Notes: generated by a model not told the origin, from the sequence alone. Shown: positions 1 to 8,954, counted from the stretch's first letter. The stretch is DNA of 64,000 nt from JAENVU01 sp963756815 (GCA_963756815.1 CAVWPR010000041.1:62001-126000); one strand, 5' to 3'. Numbers and translations: made by a program.

Positions 1-51
1 GAGCCCACCGCCGACCGCGTCCTGGACCGCCTCAAGCACTTCGGGGGCTGA
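1..51 (+). CDS. ABC transporter ATP-binding protein, C-terminal end only
   Basis: The window opens inside a reading frame that ends with residues ADRVLDRLKHFGG and a TGA at 49-51. Only 16 residues are visible, so the sequence alone does not define a family. The stop lies 1 nt before the start of an FtsX-like permease, and LolD/MacB-type exporters are normally encoded as ATPase followed directly by permease. The ATPase call therefore rests on context. The two genes are almost certainly one operon. Confidence 0.5.
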   Translation, partial: EPTADRVLDRLKHFGG

Positions 52-52
52 C

Positions 53-2626
53 GTGTTCAAGCTCACCCTGCGCGGCCTCGTCGCGCACAAGCTCCGGTTC
101 CTGCTCACGGGCATCGCCGTCGTGCTCGGTGTGGCGTTCGTCAGCGGGACCCTCGTGTTCACCGACACGGTCAAGAAGACCTTCGACTCGCTCTTCGCGA
201 GCGTGTACGACGGCACGGACGCCTACGTCCGGAGCTCGAGCGTGGTGAAGGGCCAGTTCGGGCCCAACCAGCGCGGGCGGATCCCGGAGACGCTCCTGCC
301 GCAGGTCCGGGCGGTTCCCGGCGCGGCCGCGGCCGAGGGCCAGGTCAACATCCAGCGCGCGCAGTTCCTCGACCGCAAGGGGAAGGGCATCGGCGACCCC
401 GGGCAGGGCGCGCCCACGCTCGGGTTCAACTGGAACACGGTCCGCCGACTGAACCCGTTCACCCTCGTGTCGTACGGCGGCGAGCTGTCCCGTCCGCCGA
501 AGGCGCCCCACGAGGTGGTGATGGACCTCGGCACCGCCAAGGACGACCACTTCCGGGTCGGCGACACGGTGACGATCAGCTTCAACAACGCCACGCTGCC
601 CAAGGACGACTTCAAGATCGTCGGGGTGGCGAAATTCGGCGACGCCGACCGTCCGGCCGGGGCGACCGTCGCGCTGTTCACGCTCGCGGAAGCGCAACGC
701 GTCAACGGCACGCCCGGGGAGCTCGACGGGATCTCGGTCGCGGCCAAGCCGGGCGTCGGTCAGGCGGAGCTGGTCGGCCAGATCAAGGACGTCGTCCCGC
801 AGCGCGGCGTCCAGGTCATCACCGGCGCCAAGCTCGTCAAGGAGCAGCAGAACCAGATCGAGCAGAACCTCGGGTTCTTCACGACGTTCCTGCTCATCTT
901 CGCGATCATCGCCCTGTTCGTCGGATCCTTCATCATCGTCAACACCTTCTCCATCGTCATCGCCCAGCGGACACGCGAGCTGGCGCTGCTGCGCGCGCTC
1001 GGAGCATCTGGACGCCAGGTGCGGACGTCGGTGCTCGGCGAGGCCTTGCTCGTCGGCGGATTGTCATCGCTGGTCGGAGTCGCGCTGGGCCTCGCGCTCG
1101 CGATCGGCCTGCGCGCGGTGATGGGCGCGTTCGGGTTCGAGGTACCGACGTCGGACCTCGTGGTGAAGCCGTCGACGTTCGTGATCTCCATCGTCCTCGG
1201 CGTGGTGGTCACGTTCGCCGCGGCGCTGCTCCCAGCGCGTCGCGCGGCACGGATCGCACCCATGGCGGCGCTCCGCGACTCCGCGGTCGAGTCCCGTCAG
1301 CTCGGGCGGCGGACGATCATCGGCGCCGTGATCGCGGTGCTCGGCGCGGTGCTCCTGCTGCTCGGTCTCTTCGGTGCGAACGACATCAAGCTCGTCGGCG
1401 CCGGTGTCTTCGGCCTGTTCATCGGCGTCGCGGTGCTCGGCCCGGTGATCGCCCGCCCCGTCGGGCGGGCCATCGGGTCCCCGCTGCCGCGCTGGCGAGG
1501 CATGCCGGGTCGCCTCGCGCGCGAGAACGCGGTGCGCAACCCGAGGCGGACGGCGTCGACGGCGGCGGCGCTGATGATCGGCGTCGCTCTCGTCGGGCTC
1601 ATCACGATCTTCGCCAGCTCGCTCAAGCTGTCGATCAGCGGGCAGATCGACCAGGCCTTCCGCGGTGACCTCGTCGTCGTGGGCGACGCGGGGCCCGGTT
1701 CCAGCTTCAGCCCCGCCATGGCGGAGCGCATCGCCAAGGTCCCCGGCGTCGCGGTGGCCAACCCGCTGCGCTTCGGTGCGTTCGAGGTCAACGGCTCGGG
1801 CCAGTTCCTGATCGCGTCGCGCCCGAACGAGCTCGACCGCGTGTTCGACCTCGACCCCCGCAAGGGCGACCTCACCACCCTTCAGCCCAACCAGATCGCG
1901 GTGTCGAAGAAGGTCTTCGACGACAAGCACTGGAAGCTCGGCCAGCAGCTGCGGACGAAGTTCCCCGAGCAGGGCGGCGGCCCGGTGACGATCGGCGCGG
2001 TCTTCGGTCGTGGACAGCGCGAGGGGCTCTCCGACTACTTCATGTCGCTCGACGGCTACGACAAGCGCTTCAGCCAGATCGCCGACAGCCAGGTGTACAT
2101 CGCGCTCGACCGTGGTGCCTCCATCAAGGAGGTTCGGCCGAAGATCGAGGCCATCGCCAAGCAGTTCCCCGGCGCCAAGGTGAATGACGTCAGCGGCTTG
2201 AAGCAGCAGTTCGAGACGCAGATCGACCAGATCCTCGGGCTCGTGTTCGCACTGCTGTTCCTCGCGATCTTCATCGCACTGCTCGGCATCATGAACACGC
2301 TGCTGCTGTCGATCGTGGAACGGACGCGCGAGATCGGCTTGCTCCGCGCCGTCGGGATGACGCGCAAGCAGGTACGCATCTCCGTGCGGTGGGAGTCGAT
2401 CATCGTCGCCGTGTTCGGTGCGCTGCTCGGTCTCGTGCTCGGGATCTTCTTCGGATGGGCGATGGTCACGGCGCTCCACGACCAGGGCTTCACCCAGCTG
2501 TCGATCCCGGCGATCCAGCTCGTGTTCGTGGTGGTGCTCGCCGGATTCGCCGGTGTCGTGGCGGCGGCATACCCGGCGCGCCGGGCGTCGCGCTTCGACG
2601 TCCTCGACGCGATCAGCACGGAGTAA
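53..2626 (+). CDS. FtsX/MacB-family ABC transporter permease
   Basis: This 857-residue protein is the membrane subunit of a LolD/MacB-type ABC exporter, a family that uses ATP to drive movement of lipids, peptides or drugs at the envelope. An N-terminal membrane segment near residues 20-40 is followed by a large extracytoplasmic domain. A first FtsX domain lies near residues 272-400 with the motif RTRELALLRALGAS. Two central membrane helices, a second extracytoplasmic domain and a second FtsX domain near 730-855 with RTREIGLLRAVGMTRKQV follow. The length fits the duplicated ten-helix actinobacterial type. The GTG start lies 1 nt after the upstream stop, so translation is probably coupled to the ATPase. 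The substrate cannot be told from sequence. Confidence 0.9.
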   Translation: MFKLTLRGLVAHKLRFLLTGIAVVLGVAFVSGTLVFTDTVKKTFDSLFASVYDGTDAYVRSSSVVKGQFGPNQRGRIPETLLPQVRAVPGAAAAEGQVNIQRAQFLDRKGKGIGDPGQGAPTLGFNWNTVRRLNPFTLVSYGGELSRPPKAPHEVVMDLGTAKDDHFRVGDTVTISFNNATLPKDDFKIVGVAKFGDADRPAGATVALFTLAEAQRVNGTPGELDGISVAAKPGVGQAELVGQIKDVVPQRGVQVITGAKLVKEQQNQIEQNLGFFTTFLLIFAIIALFVGSFIIVNTFSIVIAQRTRELALLRALGASGRQVRTSVLGEALLVGGLSSLVGVALGLALAIGLRAVMGAFGFEVPTSDLVVKPSTFVISIVLGVVVTFAAALLPARRAARIAPMAALRDSAVESRQLGRRTIIGAVIAVLGAVLLLLGLFGANDIKLVGAGVFGLFIGVAVLGPVIARPVGRAIGSPLPRWRGMPGRLARENAVRNPRRTASTAAALMIGVALVGLITIFASSLKLSISGQIDQAFRGDLVVVGDAGPGSSFSPAMAERIAKVPGVAVANPLRFGAFEVNGSGQFLIASRPNELDRVFDLDPRKGDLTTLQPNQIAVSKKVFDDKHWKLGQQLRTKFPEQGGGPVTIGAVFGRGQREGLSDYFMSLDGYDKRFSQIADSQVYIALDRGASIKEVRPKIEAIAKQFPGAKVNDVSGLKQQFETQIDQILGLVFALLFLAIFIALLGIMNTLLLSIVERTREIGLLRAVGMTRKQVRISVRWESIIVAVFGALLGLVLGIFFGWAMVTALHDQGFTQLSIPAIQLVFVVVLAGFAGVVAAAYPARRASRFDVLDAISTE

Positions 2627-2746
2627 CCAGGGTCCCGACGGTTTGCCCCGGTACGCGCACCTTGCTGAGTGGGCGTCAAGGACCGGTCCGGGATTGCCGA
2701 GGATTCTGGGGCCGGCCCACCGACCTCGCGAACCCGGCCTCCTGCC

Positions 2747-3763
2747 ATGCGCACGATCCTCGCCACCGGAATCCCGCTCCTGCTCATCCTCTGGGCCGGC
2801 CCGCTCGGTGCCGCCTGGCGGGCGAGCGCAGCCGGATCGGGCGACGCCGCGGCCCGCACGCTCGGCGGCCCGGTCGCGATCACGGCGGTGGCTCCGTCGT
2901 CGTCGACGGTCATGGTCGGCTGGTCTGCTCCCACGTCCGGACCCGTACCCGGCGGCTACACGGTGCGCCGGGTCGCGCCGACGGCAGCCGCGGTGTGCTC
3001 CGTCGGCGCCACGACGTTCGCGTGCGCGGACAGTGGTCTGGCCGCGTCCACGTCGTACTCGTACACCGTGCAGGCCACCCTCGGGTCCTGGGCGTCGGGT
3101 CCCAGCGGACCGGTCTCGGTCACGACCCCCGCACCCGGGCCGTATCTGGTCTCGGTCGGGACCCCGGCGACCGCCGGCACCGCGTTCAGTGCGACGATCA
3201 CGGCGACCACGAACGGGACGACCGTCGACACCACCTACACCGGCACGAAGGTGGTGGCGTTCAGTGGTCCGGCGGCGAGTCCGTCCGGCCAGAGTCCGAG
3301 CTACCCCGCGACCGTCACGTTCACCGCCGGCGTCGGTCACGCGACGATGACCCTCTTCGACGCCGAGAGCACCACGCTGGTCGCGACCGAAGGCAGCCGC
3401 AGCGGGTCGACGCCGGTGGTCGTGCAGGCCGGTGCAGCGGCCCAGCTGGCCTTCACGTCCTCGACGCCGTCGTGCGCGAGTGGTGCGGTCGCGGTGGGCA
3501 ACGGGGGTACGTTCCGCAGCCGGGTGAGCCAGTTCGACACGTGGCTGAATCCGGTGACCCAGAGCGGCGGGAGTCGCTCCGTGGCGATCACCCGCAGCCC
3601 GACCTCGGGAACCCTGAACCGCTCGTCGCTCAACATCACGAACGGCAACGTCGAAACCTCCCAGCAGTTCCAGTTCAGGATGCAGAGGGGCAATCGGCCG
3701 CCGGTGACGGTCACGGCCGCGGCGTCCGGGCTGGTCGGCGCGTCATGCGTGGTCAGCCGCTGA
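2747..3763 (+). CDS. Secreted protein with fibronectin III-like and Ig-like domains
   Basis: This 338-residue protein is predicted to be exported. From the ATG at 2747 it begins with MRTILATGIPLLLILWAG, a signal-peptide core followed by Ala-rich residues suited to signal peptidase. An in-frame start at 2669 would bury the signal behind 26 charged residues, so I prefer 2747. Residues about 45-125 look like a fibronectin type III domain (STVMVGWSAP, GGYTVRRV, YSYTVQA). The rest is Thr/Ser/Gly-rich with beta-sandwich repeats of the Ig/filamin kind (TATTNGTTVDTTYTGTK, TVTFTAGVGHATMTLFD). There is no anchor or catalytic motif. It is probably an extracellular adhesion or scaffold protein; the function is unknown. 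Confidence 0.7.
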   Translation: MRTILATGIPLLLILWAGPLGAAWRASAAGSGDAAARTLGGPVAITAVAPSSSTVMVGWSAPTSGPVPGGYTVRRVAPTAAAVCSVGATTFACADSGLAASTSYSYTVQATLGSWASGPSGPVSVTTPAPGPYLVSVGTPATAGTAFSATITATTNGTTVDTTYTGTKVVAFSGPAASPSGQSPSYPATVTFTAGVGHATMTLFDAESTTLVATEGSRSGSTPVVVQAGAAAQLAFTSSTPSCASGAVAVGNGGTFRSRVSQFDTWLNPVTQSGGSRSVAITRSPTSGTLNRSSLNITNGNVETSQQFQFRMQRGNRPPVTVTAAASGLVGASCVVSR

Positions 3764-3776
3764 CACCACCGCGCGA

Positions 3777-4727
3777 TCAGGTCGTGAACGGACTCCAGGT
3801 CGACACCGACGCGCGGAGCGCGGCCGTCACGCCTGCGAGGAAGTCGTCGTCGGTCACCGTCGTCGCGCCACCCACGTGGTGCAGCGCCGGGCTGAGCGAG
3901 TCGACGCCGTCGGAGACCCAACGACCGGGCCCGCCGTCGGCCGCGGTGAGCTCGTCGGCGAGCCCGGTGAGGTCGACGCGCGGGTCGGGGGCGGCGACTC
4001 ACGAGGTGCACCCAGGTCTCGTAGCGGTACCGCAGCTCCGGGGCCGGGCCCCCGAGCGTCACCACCACGAACCGGTCCGTCGCGTTGTGCACCGCGTACG
4101 GATGCGCCACGCCCTCGCCGGTCATCGTGAAGCGGTGCACGGCCCGCGTCCGCCACGACTCGGGCACGTGCACGACGGCGAGGTCGAGCGCCGGGTCCTC
4201 GGTGATCGTGATGGTGCCGTCGGCGATGGCCGCCTCGGTGAGGGAGATGTGCTCGTCCTCGTCGGCCCAGTGCTCGCGGTACCGGTCCGGGTGGTCGGCG
4301 AGCTCGGGGAGCCGGCCGAGGAGCTCCGGGTACGGGTCACCGTCGATCGCGTCCTCGAGGTTGGCGATCGCGATCGCGGCCCGGGCCGCGTCGCGATCAT
4401 GGAAGCAGCCGAAGTCGCCGGCGCGCGCGATGTCGATCAGGCGGTCTCGCGGCGCGCGTTCGCGTCGTCGGGGCGGGTGAGGGCGAACACGCTCACGAGC
4501 CCGTCCTGGTCGCAGTGGTTGTTGGTGACGAACTCGGCGTCGGCGCGCAGCTCGGGGTGGTCGAGGTAGCGGAACGCGATCTCGGCCGACAGGTCGGCAC
4601 GCACGGCGTCGGGGGTCGGCATGCCCGGCCAGTGCGAGAGCACGAGCACGGTGCCGGGCTGACCGGAGCCGTCGACCACCACGTGCGGGACGTCGCGGAG
4701 CTCGCCGTAGGCGCGGTAGCGGTGCAC
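3777..4727 (-). CDS. Conserved hypothetical protein (DUF6687-like), two compensating frameshifts
   Basis: Read across three frames, this minus-strand gene gives one protein of about 315 residues: HVVVDGSGQPGTVLVLSHWP, then RYLDHPELRADAEFVTNNH, then DQDGLVSVFALTRP, then LIDIARAGDFG, and it ends STWSPFTT with the stop at 3777. From memory this matches the DUF6687 family, which has no known function. The frame changes near 4443 (one base short or two extra) and again near 3987-3991, inside a run of five G (one extra). The net shift is zero, so the last frame equals the first. The GTG at 4727 is favoured over the GTG at 4808 because a TACGTT box lies 7 nt upstream. An assembly error is more likely than true decay. 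Confidence 0.6.
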
Positions 4728-4734
4728 GGCGGGC

Positions 4735-4765
4735 AACGTAGGACGTGAACCCGACTTCAGGTCAA
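4735..4765 (-). promoter_or_regulatory. Promoter for leaderless DUF6687-like gene
   Basis: A TACGTT -10 box (4735-4740) lies exactly 7 nt before the GTG at 4727. A TTGACC -35-like box is at 4760-4765 with a rather long 19-nt spacer. The spacing places transcription start on the start codon, as in leaderless actinobacterial genes. Confidence 0.5.
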
Positions 4766-4857
4766 GAACCTCGCTGCGCCGACCGGACGGGGTGATCGTC
4801 ACGCGCACCGCCCGGACCCACGACTCCGGCTCGGGAGCCGCAGCGCTCGGCGCAGAT

Positions 4858-5364
4858 TCATCGCGTGAGGCGAGCGTCCTTCTCCCGCACCGTCGCGGCG
4901 AGGCTCTGTTGGTACTCGACCATGCGCTCGCGCAGGGCGCGGTCCGACGCGGCGAGGATCCGCACCGCGAGCAGGCCCGCGTTGGTGGCGTTGCCGACGG
5001 CGACGGTCGCGACCGGGATGCCCTTGGGCATCTGCACGATCGACAGGAGCGAGTCCATGCCGTCGAGGTGGGCGAGGGGGACCGGCACGCCGATCACGGG
5101 CAGCGGCGTCATCGAGGCGGTCATCCCGGGCAGGTGGGCGGCTCCCCCGGCCCCGGCCACGATGACCTCGAGCCCCCGGTCGGCGGCGGTGCGGGCGTAC
5201 TCGGTCATGACGTCCGGGGTCCGGTGGGCGGAGACGATCCGCACCTCGTGGGGGACGCCGAACTCCGCGAGCACGTCGATCGCGGCCTGCATGGTGGGGA
5301 GGTCGCTGTCGCTGCCCATGATCACGCCGACCCGCGGAGCCGGCCCGCGCTCTTCCCCGTTCAC
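4858..5364 (-). CDS. purE: N5-carboxyaminoimidazole ribonucleotide mutase
   Basis: PurE moves the carboxyl group of N5-CAIR to give CAIR, a cytoplasmic step of de novo purine synthesis that normally follows PurK. The 168-residue length fits class I PurE. Visible signatures are VGVIMGSDSDLPTM near the N-terminus, the active-site loop SAHRTPD, the glycine-rich VIVAGAGGAAHLPGM and QMPKGIPVATVAVGNATNAG. The GTG start at 5364 is preceded by TAACGT with an 8-nt gap and no Shine-Dalgarno, which suggests leaderless translation. purK is not in this window. The gene is divergent from the nitronate monooxygenase gene, sharing a 50-nt spacer. Confidence 0.95.
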   Translation of the reverse strand: MNGEERGPAPRVGVIMGSDSDLPTMQAAIDVLAEFGVPHEVRIVSAHRTPDVMTEYARTAADRGLEVIVAGAGGAAHLPGMTASMTPLPVIGVPVPLAHLDGMDSLLSIVQMPKGIPVATVAVGNATNAGLLAVRILAASDRALRERMVEYQQSLAATVREKDARLTR

Positions 5365-5372
5365 GGGTCCGG

Positions 5373-5378
5373 ACGTTA
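5373..5378 (-). promoter_or_regulatory. -10 element of purE (leaderless type)
   Basis: TAACGT on the minus strand lies 8 nt before the purE GTG at 5364. It repeats the box-to-start spacing seen at many other genes in this window. Confidence 0.45.
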
Positions 5379-5414
5379 CTCTCGCCCGCCCGTCGTCCTG
5401 GGAGGACCCACGCC

Positions 5415-6380
5415 ATGCACACGCGACTCACCGACGTCCTCGGCATCGAGCATCCGGTGATGCTCGCCGGCATGGGCGGGGTGTCGTACTCCGCGCTCGT
5501 GGCCGCGGTCTCGGAGGCCGGTGGCTTCGGATGCTTCGGTGCGTCGACGATGTCGGGCGACGAGATGGTCGCGGAGATCCGCGCCGCCAAGGCCCTCACC
5601 GACAAGCCGCTCGGGGTCGATCTGCTCACCGCGATGCCCGACCGTCTGATGACCGACGTCGAGGCCCTCATCCGCGAGGGCGCGGCGGTGTTCGCGGCCG
5701 GGCTCGGCGTCCCGCGTGACGTCATCACCCTGTGTCACGAGCACAACGTGCTGGTGCTGTCGATGTGCGGCAAGGTCCGTCACGCGATCGCGGCGGTCGA
5801 GGCCGGGTGCGACATCGTCGTCGCGCAGGGCACCGAGGCGGGCGGCCACACGGGACAGGTCGCGACGATGCCGCTGGTCCCGCAGGTGGTCGACGCAGTC
5901 GGCGACCGCGTGCCGGTCGTAGCCGCCGGGGGCATCTTCGACGGCCGCGGACTCGCGGCCGCGCTCGCGCTCGGTGCCGACGGCGTGTGGATCGGGACGC
6001 GGTTCATCGCGACGCCCGAAGCGCGCTCCGCGCCCGGCTACAAGGATGCGCTCCTGCGCACCGCCGAGGACGGCACGGTCATCTCTCGTGCGTTCACCGG
6101 CAAGACGCTGCGCGCCGTCGCCAACGACACGACCCGGCACTTCGAGGCCCACCCCGAGGAGCTGGTGCCGTTCCCGGAGATGCTCATGAAGTCGATGAGC
6201 GGCGGGTGGATGCACCTCGGGGCGCACGAGGGCACGGAGGGCGTCGACCCCGACCGCGAGTGCTACCCGGCGGGCCAGGGCGTGGGCGCGATCGACGCGC
6301 TCGAGCCCGCGGGCGACGTCGTGCGCAGGATCGTGGCCGAGGCCGAGACCGCGCTGGACCGGCTCACGACGCTCAGGTAG
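5415..6380 (+). CDS. Nitronate monooxygenase-family flavoprotein
   Basis: This 321-residue protein is an FMN-binding TIM barrel of the nitronate monooxygenase (2-nitropropane dioxygenase) family, which oxidises nitronates such as propionate 3-nitronate to remove them. Visible features are the start GIEHPVMLAGMGGVSYSALV, the FMN phosphate-binding segments VVAQGTEAGGHTGQVA and VPVVAAGGIFDGRGLAAALA, and LGADGVWIGTRFIATPEA. The AQG-EAGGH block includes the usual catalytic His position of the family. The ATG at 5415 has a clear Shine-Dalgarno (GGGAGGA, 5399-5405). The gene is single and divergent from purE. Related barrels also act as enoyl-ACP reductases, so the substrate is uncertain. Confidence 0.88.
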   Translation: MHTRLTDVLGIEHPVMLAGMGGVSYSALVAAVSEAGGFGCFGASTMSGDEMVAEIRAAKALTDKPLGVDLLTAMPDRLMTDVEALIREGAAVFAAGLGVPRDVITLCHEHNVLVLSMCGKVRHAIAAVEAGCDIVVAQGTEAGGHTGQVATMPLVPQVVDAVGDRVPVVAAGGIFDGRGLAAALALGADGVWIGTRFIATPEARSAPGYKDALLRTAEDGTVISRAFTGKTLRAVANDTTRHFEAHPEELVPFPEMLMKSMSGGWMHLGAHEGTEGVDPDRECYPAGQGVGAIDALEPAGDVVRRIVAEAETALDRLTTLR

Positions 6381-6386
6381 CGCGCG

Positions 6387-6505
6387 GGCCCCGGTCCGCG
6401 AGCGCCGCACCTCAGGCACGTGCTGAGGTGTCCGGACGTTCCGTCGCCTGCGCGCGACCCAGCGGTCCACGACTCCGGCCCCGGTCCGCGAGCGCCGCAC
6501 CTCAG
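6387..6505. repeat. Direct repeat pair (29 bp) between convergent genes
   Basis: The same 29-bp string, beginning GGCCCCGGTCCGCGAGCGCC, occurs at 6387-6415 and again at 6477-6505, 90 bp apart. The second copy runs into the stop codon of the MerR-VOC gene (6502). The spacing and identity suggest a recent local duplication of an intergenic element. No open frame is present. Confidence 0.7.
6408..6430. terminator. Hairpin between convergent genes
   Basis: CACCTCAG at 6408-6415 and CTGAGGTG at 6423-6430 are perfect inverted arms around a 7-nt loop (GCACGTG). It sits 28 nt after the nitronate monooxygenase stop, between two converging genes. There is no U-tract, as is common in high-GC actinobacteria, so a terminator role is inferred from position. 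Confidence 0.5.
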
Positions 6506-7299
6506 TCGAGGGGCTTCATGAACGACCAGAGGTGGCCCTCGGGGTCGACGGCGCTGTACTCGCGGTAGCCGTAGTCCTGGTCGACGGGCGCGTACCTGAT
6601 GGTGGCGCCCTGCTCGACGGCGAAGCGGTGGTGCGCGTCGACGTCGTCGACCATCACCGCCATCGTGCCGGTAGCGCCGCCGAGGTGCTTGGGCGACTTC
6701 AGCGCGAACGCCTCAGACTCCATGTGGAGCCAGAACTCTCCGTCGCCCGCCTGGATCTCGGCGTGGACCACGTTGCCGGCCGGGTCGCGCATCAGCTCAC
6801 CGGGCCCGAAGCCGTACACGCGAATGAGATAGTCGAAGGCCGCCTCGAGGTCCTCGTACACGAGGATCGCGATCCGACGGTCGACGGTCGTCTCCAGCAT
6901 GGTCATGTCCTCCAGGACACTCAGGAGGTCACCGGTGGTGTCCTCGTTCGATTCGAGGGTGCCGACGAGCATGACCAGCCGACCGCGGAGTCGTTGCTCG
7001 GCCGCGAGGCGCGCGTCGATCGTCGCGAGATGATCGGTCATGAGCGATCGCAGGCCGGTGCCGCCGTCCGCGAGGCTCGCCCGGATCCCGTCGATCGGCA
7101 TGCCGAGCTGGCGCAGCAGGGCGATCCGGTACAGGCGCTCGACCGCGTCGGCTCCGTACAGCCGATGGCCGGCGTCGGTGCGCGCGGTCGGCGCGAGCAG
7201 CCCGACCTCTTCGTAGTAGCGGAGCGCCCGGATCGTCATCCCGGTGGTGTCGGCGATCTCGCCGATCTTGCGCAGTCGGTCGGTGTCCGTCGGACTCAT
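6502..7299 (-). CDS. MerR-family regulator fused to a VOC (glyoxalase-like) domain
   Basis: This 265-residue protein joins a MerR DNA-binding domain (residues about 10-80: KIGEIADTTGMTIRALRYYE, then DAGHRLYGADAVERLYRIAL), a helical dimerisation stretch and a C-terminal VOC domain (about 140-265). The VOC part contains AAFDYLIRVYGFGPGEL, VVHAEIQAGDGEFWLHME and a final AVDPEGHLWSF. MerR proteins bend promoter DNA when they bind a ligand. VOC domains bind small molecules and often metals, so the fused domain is probably the sensor. The ATG at 7299 has TACCGT 7 nt upstream. The ligand and target are unknown, and nothing adjacent is an obvious target. Confidence 0.85.
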   Translation of the reverse strand: MSPTDTDRLRKIGEIADTTGMTIRALRYYEEVGLLAPTARTDAGHRLYGADAVERLYRIALLRQLGMPIDGIRASLADGGTGLRSLMTDHLATIDARLAAEQRLRGRLVMLVGTLESNEDTTGDLLSVLEDMTMLETTVDRRIAILVYEDLEAAFDYLIRVYGFGPGELMRDPAGNVVHAEIQAGDGEFWLHMESEAFALKSPKHLGGATGTMAVMVDDVDAHHRFAVEQGATIRYAPVDQDYGYREYSAVDPEGHLWSFMKPLD

Positions 7300-7306
7300 G
7301 CGCTCG

Positions 7307-7312
7307 ACGGTA
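7307..7312 (-). promoter_or_regulatory. -10 element of the MerR-VOC gene
   Basis: TACCGT on the minus strand ends 7 nt before the ATG at 7299, so transcription would start at or next to the start codon. Confidence 0.45.
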
Positions 7313-7409
7313 CGGCCTCACGTCACGTCAGGTGCAAGGCCCGAAGCGGAGAAGTCTCGACGTTCGGCGTCACCGTGCTCGGGCGCAGATGCGAGCGCTC
7401 GCCCCTCGG

Positions 7410-8407
7410 CTACCGCCGGCCGGAGTCCAGCTGGGCCTGCTCGGCCTTCAGGTCCGACTCGTACATGCGGGCCACGAGCTCCTCGAAGTTCACCTTCGGC
7501 GACCATCCGAGCTTGGAGCGGGCCTTCGTGGCGTCGCCGAGCAGGAGGTCCACCTCGGCCGGCCGGTCGAAGCGCTGGTCGTGGGTGACGTAGGGCGACC
7601 AGTCGTCGTAGCCGGCGATCCGGAACGCGACGTCGAGGAACTCGCGCACGGTGTGCGTCTCGCCGGTGGCGATCACGTAGTCGTCCGGCTCGGGCTGCTG
7701 CAGCATCATCCACATCGCCTCGACGTAGTCGCCCGCGTAGCCCCAGTCGCGCGCGGAGTCGATGTTGCCGAGACTGATGCCCTCCTGCAGACCCGAGCTT
7801 GATGCGCGCGAGGGAGTTGGTGATCTTGCGGGTGACGAACTCGAGGCCGCGCCGCTCGCTCTCGTGGTTGAACAGGATGCCGCTCGACGCGTGCAGGCCG
7901 TACGACTCGCGGTAGTTCACCGTCATGTCGTGTCCGAACACCTTGGCGACGCCGTACGGCGACCGCGGGTGGAACGGTGTGCGCTCCGTCTGCGGCGTCT
8001 CGCGCACCTTGCCGAACATCTCCGACGAGCTCGCCTGGTAGAAGCGGATCGGGTTGTTCTGCGATCCGCCGACGATCCGCACCGCCTCGAGCATGCGCAG
8101 CACGCCGAGTCCCGGTGATCTCGGCGGTGAGCTCGGCCTGCTTGAACGAGAGCTGCACGAAGCTGATCGCACCGAGGTTGTAGACCTCGTCGGGCTGCAC
8201 CTGCTCGACCGCGGCGATCAGCGACGGCAGGTCGCGCAGGTCACCGCCGACGAGCTCGAGGCCGGGGCACTCCTCCTGCACGAGCTTGGCCTTCGGGTTC
8301 GCCTGCCCGGCGATGAGGCCGAAGACCTGGTACCCCTTCGAGGTCAGGAGCTGGCTCAGGTACCGGCCGTCCTGGCCGGTGATACCGGTGACGAGCGCGC
8401 GCTTCAT
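7410..8407 (-). CDS. gmd: GDP-mannose 4,6-dehydratase, two frameshifts
   Basis: Gmd converts GDP-mannose to GDP-4-keto-6-deoxymannose, a precursor of fucose- and rhamnose-type surface sugars. The frame opens with MKRALVTGITGQDGRYLSQL, the Rossmann GxxGxxG. It continues with QPDEVYNLGAISFVQLSF, the Ser/Tyr/Lys-type centre QASSSEMFGKV and SPYGVAKVFGHDMTVNYRE, then ARDWGYAGDYVEAMWMMLQQ. It ends LDSGRR at 7410. The frame breaks near 8112 and near 7795; removing one base at each site restores a normal 331-residue enzyme. The ATG at 8407 has a GAGAGGA Shine-Dalgarno. Both breaks look like assembly insertions. No fucose synthase gene is next to it. Confidence 0.88.
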
Positions 8408-8468
8408 GCGTTCCTCTCGGCGTGATGATCGGCCCGCCCGCACGACCTGCGGGGGATGACCGTCGAGG

Positions 8469-8927
8469 TTACCCCGGGGGGGTGGAATCGCGCGATCCCT
8501 CCGGGTGCGGATCGAGCTGGACGAGGAATTCGGCGCACCGGTCCGCCTCGTCGGTCTCGCCGATCGTCGCGGCCGTCCGCCGCAGGCCGTCGAGCGCGGC
8601 GAGGAAGCCGCGGTTCTCCGGATGACTCGACCGTACGTAGCCGGAGCCGCGCCAGCCGGACTGCCGCAACTGGTCGAGCCCGCGGTGATAGCCGACGCGG
8701 AAGTACGCGTAGGCCTCGACGTCGTCGCGCGCGACCTCGCCGAGGCGCGCCCACGCGGTGACGCACCGGGGGTGGGCGCGTGCGACGACCCGCAGCCGCT
8801 CCCGGCGCGACTCGACGTCGTCGTCGCGACGGGCGGCATCGAGCGCGGCGAGCACGTCCGGCGGATCGGCGGGGAGGACGGTCTCGGGCGGGCCGCCGCG
8901 ATGGAGCCCGATGGGTTGGTCGCTCAC
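8469..8927 (-). CDS. DUF3151 family protein
   Basis: This 152-residue actinobacterial conserved protein has no established function. It contains the family pattern VAYARTGYHRGLDxLRxxGWRG-like (here VEAYAYFRVGYHRGLDQLRQ, then SGWRGSGYV), followed by HPENRGFLAALDGLRRTAAT and DRCAEFLVQLDP. I recognise this as DUF3151. The GTG at 8927 overlaps the stop of a possible 7-codon leader frame (MSDGNRR) whose ATG at 8947 lies 7 nt after a TACCTT box. The gene is divergent from the phosphatase-DUF3090-SCO1664 cluster. Confidence 0.8.
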   Translation of the reverse strand: MSDQPIGLHRGGPPETVLPADPPDVLAALDAARRDDDVESRRERLRVVARAHPRCVTAWARLGEVARDDVEAYAYFRVGYHRGLDQLRQSGWRGSGYVRSSHPENRGFLAALDGLRRTAATIGETDEADRCAEFLVQLDPHPEGSRDSTPPG

Positions 8928-8954
8928 CGGCGGTTCCCGTCACTCATGCGTCGG

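Noticed and set aside
1064..3340. Minus-strand open frame of 758 codons over the FtsX permease and secreted-protein genes
   Set aside because: Composition is almost entirely Arg/Gly/Asp/His and both underlying plus-strand genes have recognisable domains.
4728..4808. GTG at 4808 as the start of the DUF6687-like gene
   Set aside because: The first 27 residues would cover the TACGTT and TTGACC promoter boxes; the GTG at 4727 fits both the promoter spacing and the family N-terminus.
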